A stretch of DNA of 14,424 nt from Lachnospiraceae bacterium (GTDB taxonomy: Bacteria > Bacillota_A > Clostridia > Lachnospirales > Lachnospiraceae): positions 1,069 to 15,492 of the forward strand of contig VSOD01000044.1 in NCBI GenBank assembly GCA_009774655.1, given 5' to 3'. A program made the position numbers and the translations under genes. The stretch's first letter is position 1. Each line of letters opens with the position of its first letter. The notes under the pieces are model-generated. The model did not search any database and had not been told where the DNA came from. It worked only from the letters and a program-made list of their open reading frames with translations. Below, one piece after another: positions 1 to 6,218 of the stretch.

Positions 1-210
1 TCGACGAAGTCGACGGCAGGCTTACCAATGTCGAACACAAACTCGACGAAGTCGACGGCAGGCTTACCAATGTCGAACACAAACTCGACGAAGTCGACGG
101 CAGGCTTACCAATGTCGAATGCAAACTCGACGAAGTTGATAACAGGCTTACCAATGCCGAATGCAAACTCGAGGAAATCGATGACAGGCTTACTACAGTT
201 GATACCCGAC
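1..210 (+). repeat. 42-bp tandem repeat, about five units, coding
   Basis: Units lie at 1-42, 43-84, 85-126, 127-168 and 169-210. Units 1 and 2 are identical, unit 3 has two changes, unit 4 several, and unit 5 is degenerate. The period is a multiple of three, so gain or loss of units keeps the coiled-coil frame. The array is open on the left, so the copy number is a minimum. Confidence 0.9.
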
Positions 211-398
211 TTCACAAAAACGAAAACATACTCAACATCATGAATATCAAGTTGGAGCGTTACTCGAAGAAACTGGCGAATTTCCATCTCGACTTCAAAG
301 TTACTGCACGGGATATCAACCAGAATATCCACGCACTTCAAGACGAAATGGAGACCGTAATCGTTGTTTTAAAGCTGCATGATCTTGTGCCGCAGTAA
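3..398 (+). CDS. Coiled-coil repeat protein, 3' part (start lies left of the window)
   Basis: Reading from position 3 gives 131 open codons ending in TAA at 396-398. No start codon is visible, so the gene enters from the left. The first five units are 14 residues long (consensus LDEVDGRLTNVEHK) with Leu and Val spaced 3-4-3-4, which is a textbook two-heptad coiled coil. The remaining ~60 residues (about KNENILNIMNIKLERY to LHDLVPQ) are also helical and heptad-like. The DNA unit is 42 bp; units 1 and 2 are identical, unit 3 differs at two bases, and later units are increasingly diverged. No catalytic domain, signal peptide or membrane segment is visible in this portion. The function is unknown; a structural or fibre-like role is possible. 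The frame is chosen because it runs on for about 190 bp beyond the repeat with coherent coiled-coil character, unlike the competing ATG-started frame at 28-243. Confidence 0.8.
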   Translation, partial: DEVDGRLTNVEHKLDEVDGRLTNVEHKLDEVDGRLTNVECKLDEVDNRLTNAECKLEEIDDRLTTVDTRLHKNENILNIMNIKLERYSKKLANFHLDFKVTARDINQNIHALQDEMETVIVVLKLHDLVPQ

Positions 399-442
399 AC
401 GATTTCCTTCTCCCCTACTGTCGAATATCCTCCCATAAATAC

Positions 443-487
443 AGGTGTAATATCCATCAACGCATAACGGATGTTACACCTTTTTAT
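443..487 (+). terminator. Rho-independent terminator of the coiled-coil gene
   Basis: Arms AGGTGTAATATCC (443-455) and GGATGTTACACCT (469-481) pair over 13 bp with one G-U, around a 13-nt loop, and are followed directly by a T-rich run (TTTTATTTA). It begins 45 bp after the stop of the coiled-coil gene. The opposite strand lacks a good T-run, so termination of the facing regulator gene here is less certain. Confidence 0.75.
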
Positions 488-493
488 TTATCC

Positions 494-1756
494 TCACAGC
501 GCTGCCCCGTCCAGCTTCTGCGTCAGATCCGTATAATACCACAGATTCCCTTTTCCGAACTTATCCAGATACGCCGTCTCGATCCGCCGGAAGATCTCCA
601 CGCAGGAGTCCTCCACCGTTCTGGTGAGCATCAGGATAAAATGCCGGTTGCCGTACCGTGTATAGGCATCGCCCAGCCGCAGGGAATCGCCGATGACTTT
701 TTTCAAAAGCCCCATCTGCTCCTGCAGGTTGATCTGCTTCTGGTTTTCTTTACGCCCTTTTTCGCTGAGTGTGAGAAACATCAGCACCGCCGGAAACTCG
801 CTTCGCGCCTTGGCCCGCGCCACCAGACGGCAATAATCCACGAAGCTGGGATAGGTACAGTAATAAGCGCCCTGCACATCCCGTTCACTGAATATCGCAT
901 TCTTGATGTCGTCCTTTTTCTCCATAAAAGCCCGGTCCATCTCCCGGAATCCGGCCGCACTCTGGCTTCTTGTATGAATCTTATCCATCAGCTCCACGGC
1001 CTCGAAACACTCCTGCATCTCCGCCGTGGGCGGGGTGCCCATCTCCCGGGCATACAGCTCCATGGTATCGTTGTAGATCTCCAGCGCCTCGTCGTAGCGG
1101 TAGATGTCCAGATTGCAGCGGATCAGGCGGGTCTGCCAGTTCTCAAACGGATAGATGGACGCCGCCCGGGTGTAGATCCGAATCAGATTCTTATAGTCCC
1201 TTTTCCTGCGGAATTCCTGTTCCAGTTCCCGAATGGTTTCCAGATAAAGCTCCTTGTAGTAAATACTTTTCTGGAAAAACCACATTTCAGACAGGTTCGA
1301 CGGGAGCAGTTCTCCGCGGTACATGCCGTTGGCCGTGTCAAACAAAGACATTCTCCTGTCAGAATCTTTCTCCGTCCGGGCCTTTTCCATGGCAGCCTCA
1401 AACTGCTGTGTATCCAGTACCAGAGGCAGTCTGCTCTTAAAGCAGCACCTTCCCTCTCTGATCTCCACATAATCATCATCCGGCAATCCCGCAGACATCA
1501 GCTGCCCTTTGAGCCGGTAGATCAAATTATTCAGATTCTTATTACGGTTGGCCGTATCCGTTTTCTCGTTCCACCCATAAAGGCTGTCAAGCAGCTCCCC
1601 CTTCGGAATCCCGCCCGCCAGAGACAGCAGAAGCATCTGGAGCAGCCGGATTGATTTCGAGCCGCCCGTCTTGTTCAACGCAAGCGCCTCATCGCCGTAA
1701 TACATGGAAAAACCTCCCAGCAGCTGTATCCGCAGGGTCTTATCCGTCATCGCCAT
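494..1756 (-). CDS. BTAD-type transcriptional regulator with degenerate GGDEF-like C-terminus
   Basis: The protein has 420 residues. Residues ~5-110 form an OmpR/SARP-like winged helix (IQLLGGFSMYYGDEAL start, then NLNNLIYRLK). Residues ~115-255 are the helical BTAD (bacterial transcriptional activator) domain, including the typical CNLDIYRYDEALEIYN stretch. After a linker, residues ~300-400 resemble a nucleotide-cyclase/GGDEF fold: VIGDSLRLGDAYTRYGNRHF matches the GGDEF context but reads GNRHF at 369-373, so cyclase activity is not expected. The start is the ATG at 1754-1756, about 8 nt after GGGGGAGGG; the frame stays open upstream to 2038, but that stretch has no regulator homology and no ribosome site. 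It lies downstream of, and codirectional with, the pilus-like operon across a 312-bp gap, so it could control that operon, but this is inference. No clear promoter was found on its strand. Confidence 0.85.
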   Translation of the reverse strand: MAMTDKTLRIQLLGGFSMYYGDEALALNKTGGSKSIRLLQMLLLSLAGGIPKGELLDSLYGWNEKTDTANRNKNLNNLIYRLKGQLMSAGLPDDDYVEIREGRCCFKSRLPLVLDTQQFEAAMEKARTEKDSDRRMSLFDTANGMYRGELLPSNLSEMWFFQKSIYYKELYLETIRELEQEFRRKRDYKNLIRIYTRAASIYPFENWQTRLIRCNLDIYRYDEALEIYNDTMELYAREMGTPPTAEMQECFEAVELMDKIHTRSQSAAGFREMDRAFMEKKDDIKNAIFSERDVQGAYYCTYPSFVDYCRLVARAKARSEFPAVLMFLTLSEKGRKENQKQINLQEQMGLLKKVIGDSLRLGDAYTRYGNRHFILMLTRTVEDSCVEIFRRIETAYLDKFGKGNLWYYTDLTQKLDGAAL

Positions 1757-1914
1757 ATGTAGTTCCCTCCCCCATTGCGCTTTGGACGCTCGTCTGTGTG
1801 CCGCTCTCTGTCCGGTACTGCAGACGTTTTTGCCGTTTTCAGCGGCTTTGCAACAGTCCGCCAAAGTACACTTCAAAAAACTGCCGGAAATTACGCTTGT
1901 ATGAGGGAATTTAT

Positions 1915-1943
1915 TTGACACTGTACAGGGGAATTCATATAAT
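1915..1943 (+). promoter_or_regulatory. Consensus sigma-70/SigA promoter facing right, antisense to the pil operon
   Basis: TTGACA (1915-1920), a 17-bp spacer and TATAAT (1938-1943) match consensus exactly. Transcription would start near 1950 and run towards the 3' end of pilT on the opposite strand. No credible + strand gene follows, although AGAGGA at 1965-1970 precedes a TTG at 1976 and an ATG at 1980 (the latter opens only four codons). The product may be an antisense or small RNA. Confidence 0.65.
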
Positions 1944-1995
1944 GTAACAAAACAGACATAAATCAGAGGATAGATTTGTATGATTTTTCCATAAC

Positions 1996-2027
1996 AAAAA
2001 AGTTCGCCAAAGTGTACTTTGCAGAAC
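1996..2027 (-). terminator. Probable terminator of the pil-like operon (could instead be an operator)
   Basis: Read on the minus strand, arms GTTC..CAAAGT and ACTTTG..GAAC form an interrupted palindrome (2002-2027) followed at once by TTTTTT (2001-1996). It lies about 42 bp beyond the pilT stop. The hairpin has a two-base internal mismatch and a short loop, so it is weaker than a classical terminator. The palindrome symmetry and the related core at 1854-1883 leave an operator role possible. Confidence 0.5.
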
Positions 2028-2068
2028 CTGTCGCGCATATACCGTTCACGTTTTCAAAAATCCGCTTT

Positions 2069-3124
2069 TTAGAGTTTTTTCGCCAGCATCTCCGCATTTG
2101 TGGCATATTTCAATGCGGTATTTTTCGCAATGATCCCCTGTTTATACAGGTTCAGGAGGCTGCCGTCCATGGAGATCATATCCTCTTTCATGGAGGAGTA
2201 GATGATCCCGTCAATCTGCGGAATCTTGTTATCCCGGATCATGTTGCGGATCGCGGGCGTCACCGTCATGATCTCCAGTGCGGGAACCATGCGCCCGTCC
2301 AATGCGGGAACAAGCTGCTGCGAGACTACCGCATTGAGCACGGTAGACAGCTGGATGCCGATCTGTTTCTGCTGGTTCGCCGGAAATACATCAATAATGC
2401 GGTCGATGGTATTGGCCGCACCGATCGTGTGAAGCGTCGAGAGCAGCAGGTGTCCGGTCTCGGCCGCCGTCATGGCAACCTCTATCGTCTCATGATCGCG
2501 CATTTCTCCCAGCAGGATTACGTCCGGGCTCTGGCGCAGAGCGGCCCGCAGTGCGCTGACATAATTCTCGGTATCCACATTGATCTCCCGCTGGCTGACA
2601 ACGCTCTGCGCATGCTGGTGCAGATATTCCAGCGGATCTTCCAGCGTTATGATGTGTTTGCTCTGGCTGCGATTGATCTGGTCGATCATGCAGGCCAGCG
2701 TGGTGGACTTACCGCTCCCGGCCGGCCCGGTGACGAGTACCATTCCTTTGCCGGCTTCTCCCAGACGGAGAACATGCTCGGGAATATGCAAGGCCTGTGC
2801 ATCGGGCAGATCAAAAGTAATGATACGGATCACGGCAGACAGCGTCCCTCTCTGTTTGTAGGCGCTGACACGAAACCGTGAAAGCCCTCTGATGGCAAAG
2901 GAGAAGTCGTCGTCTCCGTTCTCATACAATCCCTGCATGTCCCGGTTGCCTGCGCAGCTGTAGATCTCGGTGAGCACGCTTTCCGTATCGGCCGGCAGCA
3001 GCTTCTCTTCACAAAACCGGCATATGACCCCATTCTTCCGATAAGAGAGCGGCAATCCCGCAATGATGAACACGTCCGAAGCCTCCTGCGCGATCGCTTC
3101 CTGTAGACATTCCTGTAAATTCAT
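2069..3124 (-). CDS. pilT: PilT-type twitching/retraction ATPase
   Basis: This 351-residue protein is the usual PilT size. It is a cytoplasmic hexameric ATPase of the secretion superfamily that powers pilus retraction. Visible motifs in order are: Walker A GPAGSGKST (133-141), Asp box IITLEDP (158-164), Walker B ILLGEMRD (203-210) and His box STLHT (229-233). AIRNMIRDNK (291-300) matches the AIRNLIRE motif that typifies PilT rather than the assembly ATPases PilB/GspE. The N-terminal ~100 residues are the PAS-like N2D domain. The start is the ATG at 3122-3124, with AAGGAG 9 nt upstream; the frame remains open upstream through the preceding gene, but there it lacks homology. It is the last gene of the cluster, 35 bp after its neighbour. 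No PilB/GspE gene is in the window, so this enzyme may be the only motor of the locus or may work with one encoded elsewhere. Confidence 0.93.
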   Translation of the reverse strand: MNLQECLQEAIAQEASDVFIIAGLPLSYRKNGVICRFCEEKLLPADTESVLTEIYSCAGNRDMQGLYENGDDDFSFAIRGLSRFRVSAYKQRGTLSAVIRIITFDLPDAQALHIPEHVLRLGEAGKGMVLVTGPAGSGKSTTLACMIDQINRSQSKHIITLEDPLEYLHQHAQSVVSQREINVDTENYVSALRAALRQSPDVILLGEMRDHETIEVAMTAAETGHLLLSTLHTIGAANTIDRIIDVFPANQQKQIGIQLSTVLNAVVSQQLVPALDGRMVPALEIMTVTPAIRNMIRDNKIPQIDGIIYSSMKEDMISMDGSLLNLYKQGIIAKNTALKYATNAEMLAKKL

Positions 3125-3159
3125 GGTCTTAAACTCCTTTTCAACGTAACGTATGATCT

Positions 3160-3714
3160 TTATTCCTGTATAACGGGCAGCAGTTTCAAGGGTTGTTCCT
3201 TTGCCGTGCTTTCCGTATTGACAATCTTCCATGCCCTGACTTCGTAATAGTTGTCGTGCGCCCGGTAGTCTGTCACCGCAAGCGTCACTGACAGCGCCTG
3301 CCGTTCCCCGGCCGGAACCTGAAAGGAAATCATGCATTCTCCTTCCATCTGCTGCACCTGCAGGACAATCCCATCCACCTGCATCTCATGGACCGCTTCG
3401 CCGACGCCCGTAAAATAGGCCGCAAGCCCCTTTTCCGCCTCTCCGGAAATGTCCGGATCATGTAGACCAGTCTGGTCAATACCGGATGCCGTCTCATAGA
3501 GAATACGGTCTATCTCGCCGACGATCGTCTCCGCCCTCTCCGAGGCTTCATAATACGCCTGCTTATGCGCCGCCAGCCTTTCGCTGAAAGTATGATCGCT
3601 TTTGGCGCTCGAAAGGGACAGGATCGCAAACGTAGCCAGACAGAGTACCAGAAAAATGACCAGCAGCGAAGAAGACCCGATATTTACAAAGAAAGGCTGT
3701 TGTTTATCCTTCAC
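3160..3714 (-). CDS. Small bitopic membrane protein of the pilus-like operon
   Basis: The protein has 184 residues. A short basic N-terminus is followed by one transmembrane helix (about residues 13-35, SSSLLVIFLVLCLATFAILS) and an extracytoplasmic domain that opens with a coiled-coil-like stretch (SERLAAHKQAYYEASERAETIVGEIDRIL). It ends in a beta-rich part. This resembles a minor pseudopilin or PilX-like subunit in architecture, but the Glu+5 of a true prepilin is absent. The start is the GTG at 3712-3714, because AGGAGG lies 10 nt upstream; a TTG farther upstream at 3735 would put that ribosome site inside the gene. It overlaps the preceding gene by 11 bp, implying translational coupling. 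No named family is claimed. Confidence 0.75.
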   Translation of the reverse strand: MKDKQQPFFVNIGSSSLLVIFLVLCLATFAILSLSSAKSDHTFSERLAAHKQAYYEASERAETIVGEIDRILYETASGIDQTGLHDPDISGEAEKGLAAYFTGVGEAVHEMQVDGIVLQVQQMEGECMISFQVPAGERQALSVTLAVTDYRAHDNYYEVRAWKIVNTESTAKEQPLKLLPVIQE

Positions 3715-4192
3715 TGTCGTCTGTCCTCCTCGCAATATGATGCCCGACCTGCAGCCGGTAAACAGAGGATTCCGCCTCCTGGCCGCCGCTGCCTTCTCTC
3801 ATTTCCAGTGTGGCCTCGATCATCCGCTCCGCCTGCTCCATATGGATGTCCAGAACATAGGCCGCCGTCTCCTGCCCGCAGGCCGCGAAGGAATCGTCGT
3901 AATAAAGCCGTACGTCTGCCGTCTCCGCCGGCAGCTCCGGATAGTCGCCTTCCGGGTACTGCTGTGCAAGCAGATCCACCCCCTCCGGCAGGCCGTTTGA
4001 TGTACAGATGATCTCCGCGGCGCCTGCGCATTCGTTGACCGCTCTGGACAACGCATCCGAATCGCGGCTCAGCAGATGCGCTTTTACAAAAAACTCCACA
4101 CAGACAGCGCTCGCCACTGAGAAAAAGAGAATCGCAAATATTAACTCCATCAAAAATAAGCTGGATGATCTTGCCCTGCTTTTATGAACCAT
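3704..4192 (-). CDS. Prepilin-like protein
   Basis: The protein has 162 residues. The N-terminus (RARSSSLFLMELIFAILFFS) has a basic leader, then a hydrophobic helix with a Glu at the fifth position of the segment LFLME, as in prepilins cleaved by a type IV prepilin peptidase (FTLIE-like). The residue before the expected cut is Ser rather than the usual Gly, so processing is uncertain. A periplasm-like/extracellular domain of ~125 residues follows with two Cys pairs (NECAGAAEIICTSNG and later FAACGQ), which may form disulphides. It lies 15 bp after the DUF4860-like gene and overlaps the next gene by 11 bp. The start is the ATG at 4190-4192, preceded by AAAGGA. It is probably a minor pilin subunit or pseudopilin. 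Confidence 0.75.
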   Translation of the reverse strand: MVHKSRARSSSLFLMELIFAILFFSVASAVCVEFFVKAHLLSRDSDALSRAVNECAGAAEIICTSNGLPEGVDLLAQQYPEGDYPELPAETADVRLYYDDSFAACGQETAAYVLDIHMEQAERMIEATLEMREGSGGQEAESSVYRLQVGHHIARRTDDSEG

Positions 4193-4207
4193 TGCCTGTC
4201 TGTCCTT

Positions 4208-4705
4208 TCATCGTCCCATGTCCTGTCTGCTCCGAATGCCGATCACGGCCGCACTCGTTCTTCCTTCTTCATCCGTACACTCGAACTTAAGAAGCCGGTC
4301 CGAAATCTGCTCCATGGAAAAATCGTGCACTTCAAGGATCGTTTTGCCGTTCCCGGCCGCAGCCGCCGTTCCGTCCTTGATAAAAAGCTCTTTCAGTTCC
4401 TGCCCGTATATATAAATATAAGTATAATAGCTTTCTTCTTCATAACGCTGTTCCAGAATCAGGGCGTCACAGCCGTCAAAACTCCCCAGATACACGGCCC
4501 CGTTCTCATCATTCTGGTGGATCTTCTCGCCGATGTACGCCAATCCTGTACGGGACGTATACCGGAGCGAAGACCTTTCCGTAGTTGACTGATACATGCC
4601 CGCCGCCAGCAGGATCAGCGTAAGCGCCGACAGGGCAAAGACAAAGAACAATGCGATCGGGAACAGAAAATCAATGATATGTCTGCGTTTCAGACGAAAT
4701 CCCAT
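4208..4705 (-). CDS. DUF4860-like bitopic membrane protein
   Basis: The protein has 165 residues. A basic N-terminus (MGFRLKRRHI) is followed by a long hydrophobic helix (about 11-36) and a soluble domain (RTGLAYIGEKIHQNDENGAV, then alternating beta strands). From memory this matches the DUF4860 family, found in Clostridia next to type II secretion/type IV pilus genes; a profile search would settle it. The start is the ATG at 4703-4705, with AGGAGG 9 nt upstream, overlapping the end of the upstream gene. The intergenic gap is only 4 bp, so the two genes are almost certainly cotranscribed. No prepilin-type Glu is seen after the leader, although the arrangement (one helix, then a beta-rich domain) is pilin-like. 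Confidence 0.75.
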   Translation of the reverse strand: MGFRLKRRHIIDFLFPIALFFVFALSALTLILLAAGMYQSTTERSSLRYTSRTGLAYIGEKIHQNDENGAVYLGSFDGCDALILEQRYEEESYYTYIYIYGQELKELFIKDGTAAAAGNGKTILEVHDFSMEQISDRLLKFECTDEEGRTSAAVIGIRSRQDMGR

Positions 4706-4709
4706 GCCT

Positions 4710-5039
4710 TCACTCCTCCTTTTCGATGATCGTGATATCCGGCAGGATATTGGACCCGATCGTGCGGTAATCTACAAAAAAAAGAGTTTCGTCGTAAGTA
4801 AGCCCGTACCTGCTCTTCAAATATTCCAGATCCGCCGGATACGCCCCCTCCACCGCATAGCAGTGCGTGACGCTGCGCATAATCGCATTTTCCAGACTTT
4901 CTCTCTGCCGTTTTCTCGTGCCTTCGGAAATCGAGGATATCCCCTGCAAAAAGACAAACACGATCACCAGAAACACACCGACCGACAGAAGCATTCTGCT
5001 CTGTGCTCCTCTTTGTTTACGATATACAAACCGCTTCAT
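4710..5039 (-). CDS. Small pilin/ComGC-like membrane protein
   Basis: The protein has 109 residues. A basic stretch (MKRFVYRKQRGAQSR) precedes one transmembrane helix (about 16-33, MLLSVGVFLVIVFVFLQG). The amphipathic continuation EGTRKRQRESLENAIMRSV and the segment CYAVEGAYPADLEYLKSRYG follow; the latter resembles the YPxxLxxL region after the long helix of pseudopilins. A GFTLIE-type prepilin peptidase site is absent. The start is the ATG at 5037-5039, with AAGGAG 7 nt upstream; an upstream start at 5093 lacks such a site and adds Cys-rich, non-homologous residues. It sits 104 bp after the platform gene, and that gap carries an octamer array. Confidence 0.75.
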   Translation of the reverse strand: MKRFVYRKQRGAQSRMLLSVGVFLVIVFVFLQGISSISEGTRKRQRESLENAIMRSVTHCYAVEGAYPADLEYLKSRYGLTYDETLFFVDYRTIGSNILPDITIIEKEE

Positions 5040-5100
5040 AGCCTGGCTCCTTATCCCTCCGGCGCTGCACGCCTGCTGCCTGCACTGCCGCACTCCAAAC

Positions 5101-5140
5101 GACTCACTGACTCACTGACTCACTGACTCACTGACTCACT
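5101..5140. repeat. Five perfect tandem copies of the octamer GACTCACT
   Basis: Five head-to-tail perfect copies occupy 5101-5140, starting 4 bp beyond the stop of the platform gene and 61 bp before the ATG of the next gene. The minus (coding) strand reads AGTGAGTC repeated; because 8 is not a multiple of 3, TGA stops appear in all frames. The array is a slippage-prone site in an intra-operon spacer. Confidence 0.95.
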
Positions 5141-5143
5141 GCA

Positions 5144-6178
5144 CTAAATACTGGACATGATCCCCATAAGCGGCAGCATCACCGACAGAAGGATCACTCC
5201 CACGATCAGGGACAGCGCCGCCACCAGCGTAGGTTCCAGCACCGCCAGCAGATTGTTCATTCTCGTGTCGATATCATCCTGATACAGGTCCGCGATCTGC
5301 TCCATCACCTGATCCATGGACCCTGTTTTGGAACCGATCGAAGCCATCCGCGCATAGACGCCGCTAAACATCCCCGCATGGAAAAGCGCCTCGGAGAGAT
5401 CTTCCCCGTCGCGGACCTTCTCCAGACACAGCTCTATCTTCTTCTGAAACACCGGATCGTCATTTAAGGAAGTGACAAGTTCCATACTGCGGTCGGGATT
5501 CAGGCCGCTGCTCAAGGTGAGTGCCATGCCGCTGGCAAACCGGCAGGCCGCGATCTCCTCATAGATCGCCCTCGTAAAGCCAAGTTTATACCCGATCTTC
5601 TGAAACAAACGCCGTCCCGCGGCGGTACGCGTCCCGTAGAAGATCATGCCCGCAACGGCAGCCAAAAAGAGGATAACGACAATGAAATAGCGGCCAAGCG
5701 CTGTTCCCGCATGCATCAGCGTCCGGGAAACCCCTGTCATCTCCGTGCCAAGCTGAATGAACACCTGATTAAAGACCGGCATCACCTTTACCAGCAGAAC
5801 AACGATGACCAGCGTCATCATGGCGACCATGATCATCGGGTAGGTGATGGAACTGCGGATGCTTTTGCGGATCGAGTCCTCCCGCGCATAGTGGTTCTGC
5901 AGTGACTCCATCACCGCATCCAGTGTCCCCGTCTCTTCACCGATCTGCACCATATGAAGCATATAAGAGGGATAGATCCCTGCAGATTCCATCGCCTGAT
6001 ACAGGCTTCCCGTCTCCTGCATGTTGGAAAGAAGCGCAAGAAGCACCTCCTTCTCCCCGGAGGACGAGGCATCCTCCTGCATGATCATAAGCCCTTCCAG
6101 CGACGAAATGCCCGCCTTGAGGATCAGGGCGATCTGCCCGCAGAATGAAGATAATTCCAGACTGGAAAAAGGTTTCAT
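5144..6178 (-). CDS. pilC: Type IV pilus/type II secretion platform protein (PilC/GspF family)
   Basis: The protein has 344 residues, slightly shorter than the typical ~400 because the N-terminal cytoplasmic tail is reduced. It carries two T2SSF repeats: the first (about 5-130) begins LSSFCGQIALILKAGISSLEGL, and the second (about 208-330) contains FASGMALTLSSGL and SIGSKTGSMDQVMEQIADLY. Predicted membrane helices lie at about 114-136, 163-182 and 316-338. This inner-membrane protein forms the base on which the pilus ATPases act. The start is the ATG at 6176-6178, with GGAGG 10 nt upstream; a TTG at 6215-6217 would place this site inside the gene. It lies 40 bp downstream of the lipoprotein gene. 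The family call is secure, but PilC versus GspF cannot be separated from sequence alone. Confidence 0.93.
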   Translation of the reverse strand: MKPFSSLELSSFCGQIALILKAGISSLEGLMIMQEDASSSGEKEVLLALLSNMQETGSLYQAMESAGIYPSYMLHMVQIGEETGTLDAVMESLQNHYAREDSIRKSIRSSITYPMIMVAMMTLVIVVLLVKVMPVFNQVFIQLGTEMTGVSRTLMHAGTALGRYFIVVILFLAAVAGMIFYGTRTAAGRRLFQKIGYKLGFTRAIYEEIAACRFASGMALTLSSGLNPDRSMELVTSLNDDPVFQKKIELCLEKVRDGEDLSEALFHAGMFSGVYARMASIGSKTGSMDQVMEQIADLYQDDIDTRMNNLLAVLEPTLVAALSLIVGVILLSVMLPLMGIMSSI

Positions 6179-6218
6179 ATTTGGTAGTCCTCCGTTTCCG
6201 TTCGTGTTGTTTTTCAAA

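Larger units (their letters stand above)
1757..2068. other. 312-bp gene-free region between regulator and pilT
   Basis: No convincing gene lies here. It holds a consensus promoter on the + strand (1915-1943), a palindrome followed on the minus strand by six T (1996-2027), and a second partial copy of the palindrome core (1854-1883). The two cores share CGCCAAAGT..ACTT at 1859-1873 and 2005-2019 (13 of 15 bases). No convincing promoter for the downstream regulator was recognised on the minus strand. Confidence 0.6.

Noticed and set aside
28..243. A 71-codon + frame with repeated MSNTNSTKSTAGLP units
   Set aside because: It is an alternative reading of the 42-bp repeat. The frame from position 3 is open through the repeat and beyond to 398 and gives a regular coiled coil, so this one is a shadow.
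641..1654. 337-codon + strand frame
   Set aside because: It lies wholly antisense to the BTAD regulator, which has recognisable domains and a strong ribosome site. The + frame has neither.
1976..2881. 301-codon + strand frame downstream of the consensus promoter, TTG start with AGAGGA in front
   Set aside because: Almost all of it is antisense to pilT and its sequence shows no family. The promoter and ribosome-like site are interesting, but the protein is most likely a shadow.
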